Source: an uncultured Bacteroidota bacterium (GTDB lineage Bacteria > Bacteroidota > Bacteroidia > 2-12-FULL-35-15). Taken from it: a DNA stretch of 25,770 bases. The notes below the pieces were generated by a model that saw nothing but the letters and a program-made list of their open reading frames with translations, did no database searches and was not told the origin of the DNA. Within the stretch, counting starts at the first letter, position 1; the number at the start of each line of letters is the position of its first letter. The stretch spans positions 1 through 25,770 of the forward strand of contig CAIRRW010000155.1 of assembly GCA_903881065.1 (NCBI GenBank), in the 5' to 3' direction. This document shows, in pieces, positions 23,603 to 25,770 of the stretch. A program made the position numbers and the translations under genes.

Positions 23603-25234
23603 ATGATAAAAACAAAATCAGCAATACTGATAATAATATTAATAATATTTAGCACACAAAGCCAAGCCCAAAACTGGCAATGGGCGAGGCACTTCGGTGG
23701 ATGGGGTTCAGATTTTGTAACTGGTATGTGTAGCGACGCATCAGGTAATATTTATACCACAGGTTATTTTACAAGTTATTTCGGCGTTTTTGGTGCAGAT
23801 ACTATAAATACAAATAGTATGAATGATATTTTCATTGTAAAAATGGATAGTAATGGTAATTTTATTTGGTCAAAGAGAGCAGGAGGGTCAGGTACACCTA
23901 ATGTTAACGAAGGATATGATATAGTTTATGAAAACACATCAAACACTATTATTACAGCAGGTAAGATGACGGGAACAAATGAAACGATAGGTTCGTGTAA
24001 TTTAGGTACTGGAACAAAAATATATCTTTCTAAACTCGACTTAAGTGGAAATTGTATTTGGTCAGTAAGCCAAGGAAATGGGGCTGACTGTTACGGTATT
24101 TACCTTACTTTGGATAACAATGGATATATATATATGAATGGGTATATTTCAAATTCAGCTTTTTTTAATGGCACAATCCCAATTCAAGCAGGCAGTTTTA
24201 TTGCTAAATTCAATTCTTCAAACGGTGCACTTATTTGGGCAAAGAATGTATTAGACACTTACGGGGATTTATATAAAATGATATACAAGGACAATGCAAT
24301 ATATATGTGCGGAAATACAATTAATACAACTACTCCTGATACTTTACATTTAGACACTGCTGTTGCTTATTGTTACAAAGTGGATGTTTTTTTATCAAAA
24401 TGGGATACAGCAGGAAATGTCCTATGGGTAAAAACAATGGGAGGTCCTAATAATGATTGGGCTGGTTATATGAGTATGGATGGTTCTGATAATATTTATC
24501 TAAATGGAGAATTTCAGGATACTGCGTATTTTGGAGCTACTACTTTAAGTAATGGTACCAATAAAGATTGGTTTTTGGCAAAATTTAATAGTCAAGGAAA
24601 TCTTAAATGGATAAGGCAGGGGCATGCAACATCAACAACTTATGCCGGTGCAGTTTCATCCGATAATGATGGCAATACTTATTTTAGTGGTATATTTTCA
24701 GATACGTTACATTTCGGTGCTTATACTATGGTTGCTGCTACCGCACAAGATATGTTTGTTGCAAGGTACGACAGTAGCGGTGTTTGCCTTGGAGTAAAAA
24801 CTGTAGGTAATGCTTCGCCAGCCAGTATTATTACAAACAGTACGGGTGGTTTTTATGTTTCAGGTAGTTTTAACCCAACCGCTAATTTTGAGGGTAATAA
24901 CCTTACATCATATGGAAATGCAGATGCTTTTGTTGCAAAGTGTGATGCAATAACAGGAGTAAACTCCAAAATATTTAATAAAAATAACACATTAAACATA
25001 TATGCCAACCCTAACAAAGGCACGTGCAATATAACTGTACCAGACGATTTATTACATGAAGATAACCTTGTATTAAATATATATGATACCAACGGCAAAC
25101 TTATACAACAACTGCCTGTAACCATAAATGAAGAAAAAATAAAAATAAACTTACAGGAAGAAGCTACAGGAGTTTATAATGTTACACTTGGTAATAGCAA
25201 AAAAATGTATAGCGGTAAGATTGTGTTTGAATAG
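23603..25234 (+). CDS. SBBP beta-propeller protein with T9SS tail, third tandem paralog (543 aa)
   Basis: A signal peptide (1-23, MIKTKSAILIIILIIFSTQ, ending QAQ) precedes NWQWARHFGGWGSD. About seven SBBP blades follow, of the same length and order as in the two upstream paralogs (GNIYTTGYF, DIFIVKMDSNGNFIWSKRAGG, TAGNVLWVKTMGGPN). The final 87 residues are a T9SS type A tail, closest to that of the first paralog over TVPDDLLHE and QLPVTI. It starts 3 nt after the stop codon of the second paralog, suggesting translational coupling. A bidirectional terminator follows about 210 bp further on, which closes the operon. No catalytic residues are visible; a binding or surface-matrix role is inferred from the fold. 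Confidence 0.93.
   Translation: MIKTKSAILIIILIIFSTQSQAQNWQWARHFGGWGSDFVTGMCSDASGNIYTTGYFTSYFGVFGADTINTNSMNDIFIVKMDSNGNFIWSKRAGGSGTPNVNEGYDIVYENTSNTIITAGKMTGTNETIGSCNLGTGTKIYLSKLDLSGNCIWSVSQGNGADCYGIYLTLDNNGYIYMNGYISNSAFFNGTIPIQAGSFIAKFNSSNGALIWAKNVLDTYGDLYKMIYKDNAIYMCGNTINTTTPDTLHLDTAVAYCYKVDVFLSKWDTAGNVLWVKTMGGPNNDWAGYMSMDGSDNIYLNGEFQDTAYFGATTLSNGTNKDWFLAKFNSQGNLKWIRQGHATSTTYAGAVSSDNDGNTYFSGIFSDTLHFGAYTMVAATAQDMFVARYDSSGVCLGVKTVGNASPASIITNSTGGFYVSGSFNPTANFEGNNLTSYGNADAFVAKCDAITGVNSKIFNKNNTLNIYANPNKGTCNITVPDDLLHEDNLVLNIYDTNGKLIQQLPVTINEEKIKINLQEEATGVYNVTLGNSKKMYSGKIVFE
24978..25232 (+). repeat. T9SS-tail homology segment, copy 3
   Basis: This is the sorting-domain segment of the third SBBP paralog. 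From the TVPDD codons onward it is close to copy 1 (21671-21934), but its first few codons differ from both other copies. Confidence 0.8.
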
Positions 25235-25445
25235 GAGATATAGTATATACTTACCGTAAATGAAGAAGGCTCCATAGAAATGAAAAAACTATTGAAGGAG
25301 TAAGAAAGTGAGGTGCTGATGTGTAGATGTACTGATGTGCGGATATATAAAATGAATTAAGAATAATTATGGATAACTAAAAAAACTAATTTACGAAATG
25401 CGGTGTATCTAAATTAATAAATTCGAAAGATTAGCTATACGAACT
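25235..25445. other. Intergenic tail of the operon with short degenerate repeat
   Basis: No gene is seen. At about 25314-25345 the words CTGATGTG, TAGATGTA, CTGATGTG and CGGATAT follow one another as a degenerate tandem repeat. The rest is featureless AT-rich DNA. Confidence 0.5.
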
Positions 25446-25480
25446 AAAAAGCCCATTACAGAAATATAAAGGGCTTTTTT
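25446..25480. terminator. Bidirectional terminator between the operon and the M20 gene
   Basis: AAAAAGCCC (25446-25454) pairs with GGGCTTTTT (25471-25479) across a 16-nt loop, with A and T runs on either side. It serves the rightward operon and the leftward amidohydrolase, whose stop codon overlaps its right edge. Confidence 0.75.
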
Positions 25481-25770
25481 ATGAATTTAATTGATTAATG
25501 GTAAGCCAAGCCAGCAATCCAGCACCAGTTTCAAGTGCCTGTTCGTCAATATCGAAACTTGCAGTATGCACGCCACTTGTAATTCCTTTTGATTTATTAC
25601 CTGTTCCCAATCTGTAAAAACAAGCAGGTATTTGTTGCGAATAAAATGCAAAATCTTCGGCAGTCATGCGCATTGGCAAGTCTTCCACATTTTCTTTTCC
25701 AAGATATTCTATGGCTGCAGCACGTGCTTTTGAAGTAATATGTTCGTCATTCACCAGAAAAGGATAACCA
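25479..25770 (-). CDS. M20-family amidohydrolase/peptidase, C-terminal part only (runs off the window)
   Basis: About 96 codons are present. The reading frame stays open to the window edge (preceding codons read GYPFL), so the GTG at 25754 is an internal Val rather than a start. The visible part has MTAEDFAFYSQQIPACFYRLGTGN, and GVHTASFDIDEQALETGAGLL follows. These match the end of M20D amidohydrolases (amino-acid N-acyl hydrolases of the HipO/IAA-hydrolase type). The Glu in AEDF and the His in GVHTASFD correspond to conserved catalytic-site positions. These enzymes cleave N-acyl or peptide bonds with two metal ions in the cytoplasm; exact substrate is unknown. It is convergent with the surface-protein operon. 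Confidence 0.88.
   Translation of the reverse strand, partial: GYPFLVNDEHITSKARAAAIEYLGKENVEDLPMRMTAEDFAFYSQQIPACFYRLGTGNKSKGITSGVHTASFDIDEQALETGAGLLAWLTINQLNS

Overview
The window is AT-rich bacterial DNA, almost certainly from the phylum Bacteroidota. Four lines of evidence point there: several secreted proteins carry type IX secretion system (T9SS) type A C-terminal sorting domains; one protein is built of SprB repeats; promoters have the Bacteroidota form (TTTG, about 19-20 bp, TAnnTTTG); and Shine-Dalgarno sequences are mostly weak. I cannot assign genus or species. I saw no rRNA, tRNA, CRISPR array, transposase or phage module.

Left part (1-11700) is mainly housekeeping. Two minus-strand genes encode small T9SS-exported proteins, each with its own promoter and terminator. 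They are followed by gcvP (glycine decarboxylase), a secreted protein of unknown function, a UbiA-like membrane protein, tatC, an SDR oxidoreductase and recQ with its terminator.

Middle part (11700-14900) is accessory. It holds an unrecognised 253-aa protein and a membrane-anchored protein whose outer half is a 14-unit heptapeptide array (21-bp DNA repeats with an internal palindrome). Next come a repeat-rich gap with a 22-bp-stem hairpin, a stand-alone LytTR-type regulator, and a regulatory region with three copies of a 16-bp palindromic motif touching a promoter. That promoter first reads a very short ORF that ends in a terminator.

Right part (14912-25234) is one rightward run of five genes with gaps of about 0-100 bp. 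They encode a 1035-aa SprB-repeat surface protein, a GH5-like secreted glycosidase with a T9SS tail, and three tandem paralogous SBBP beta-propeller proteins with near-identical T9SS tails. The run ends at a bidirectional terminator facing a partial M20 amidohydrolase. I read it as a cell-surface locus (adhesin, carbohydrate-active enzyme, exported propellers), possibly controlled through the motif array. This locus, its control region and the 21-bp repeat gene are the parts most worth following up.
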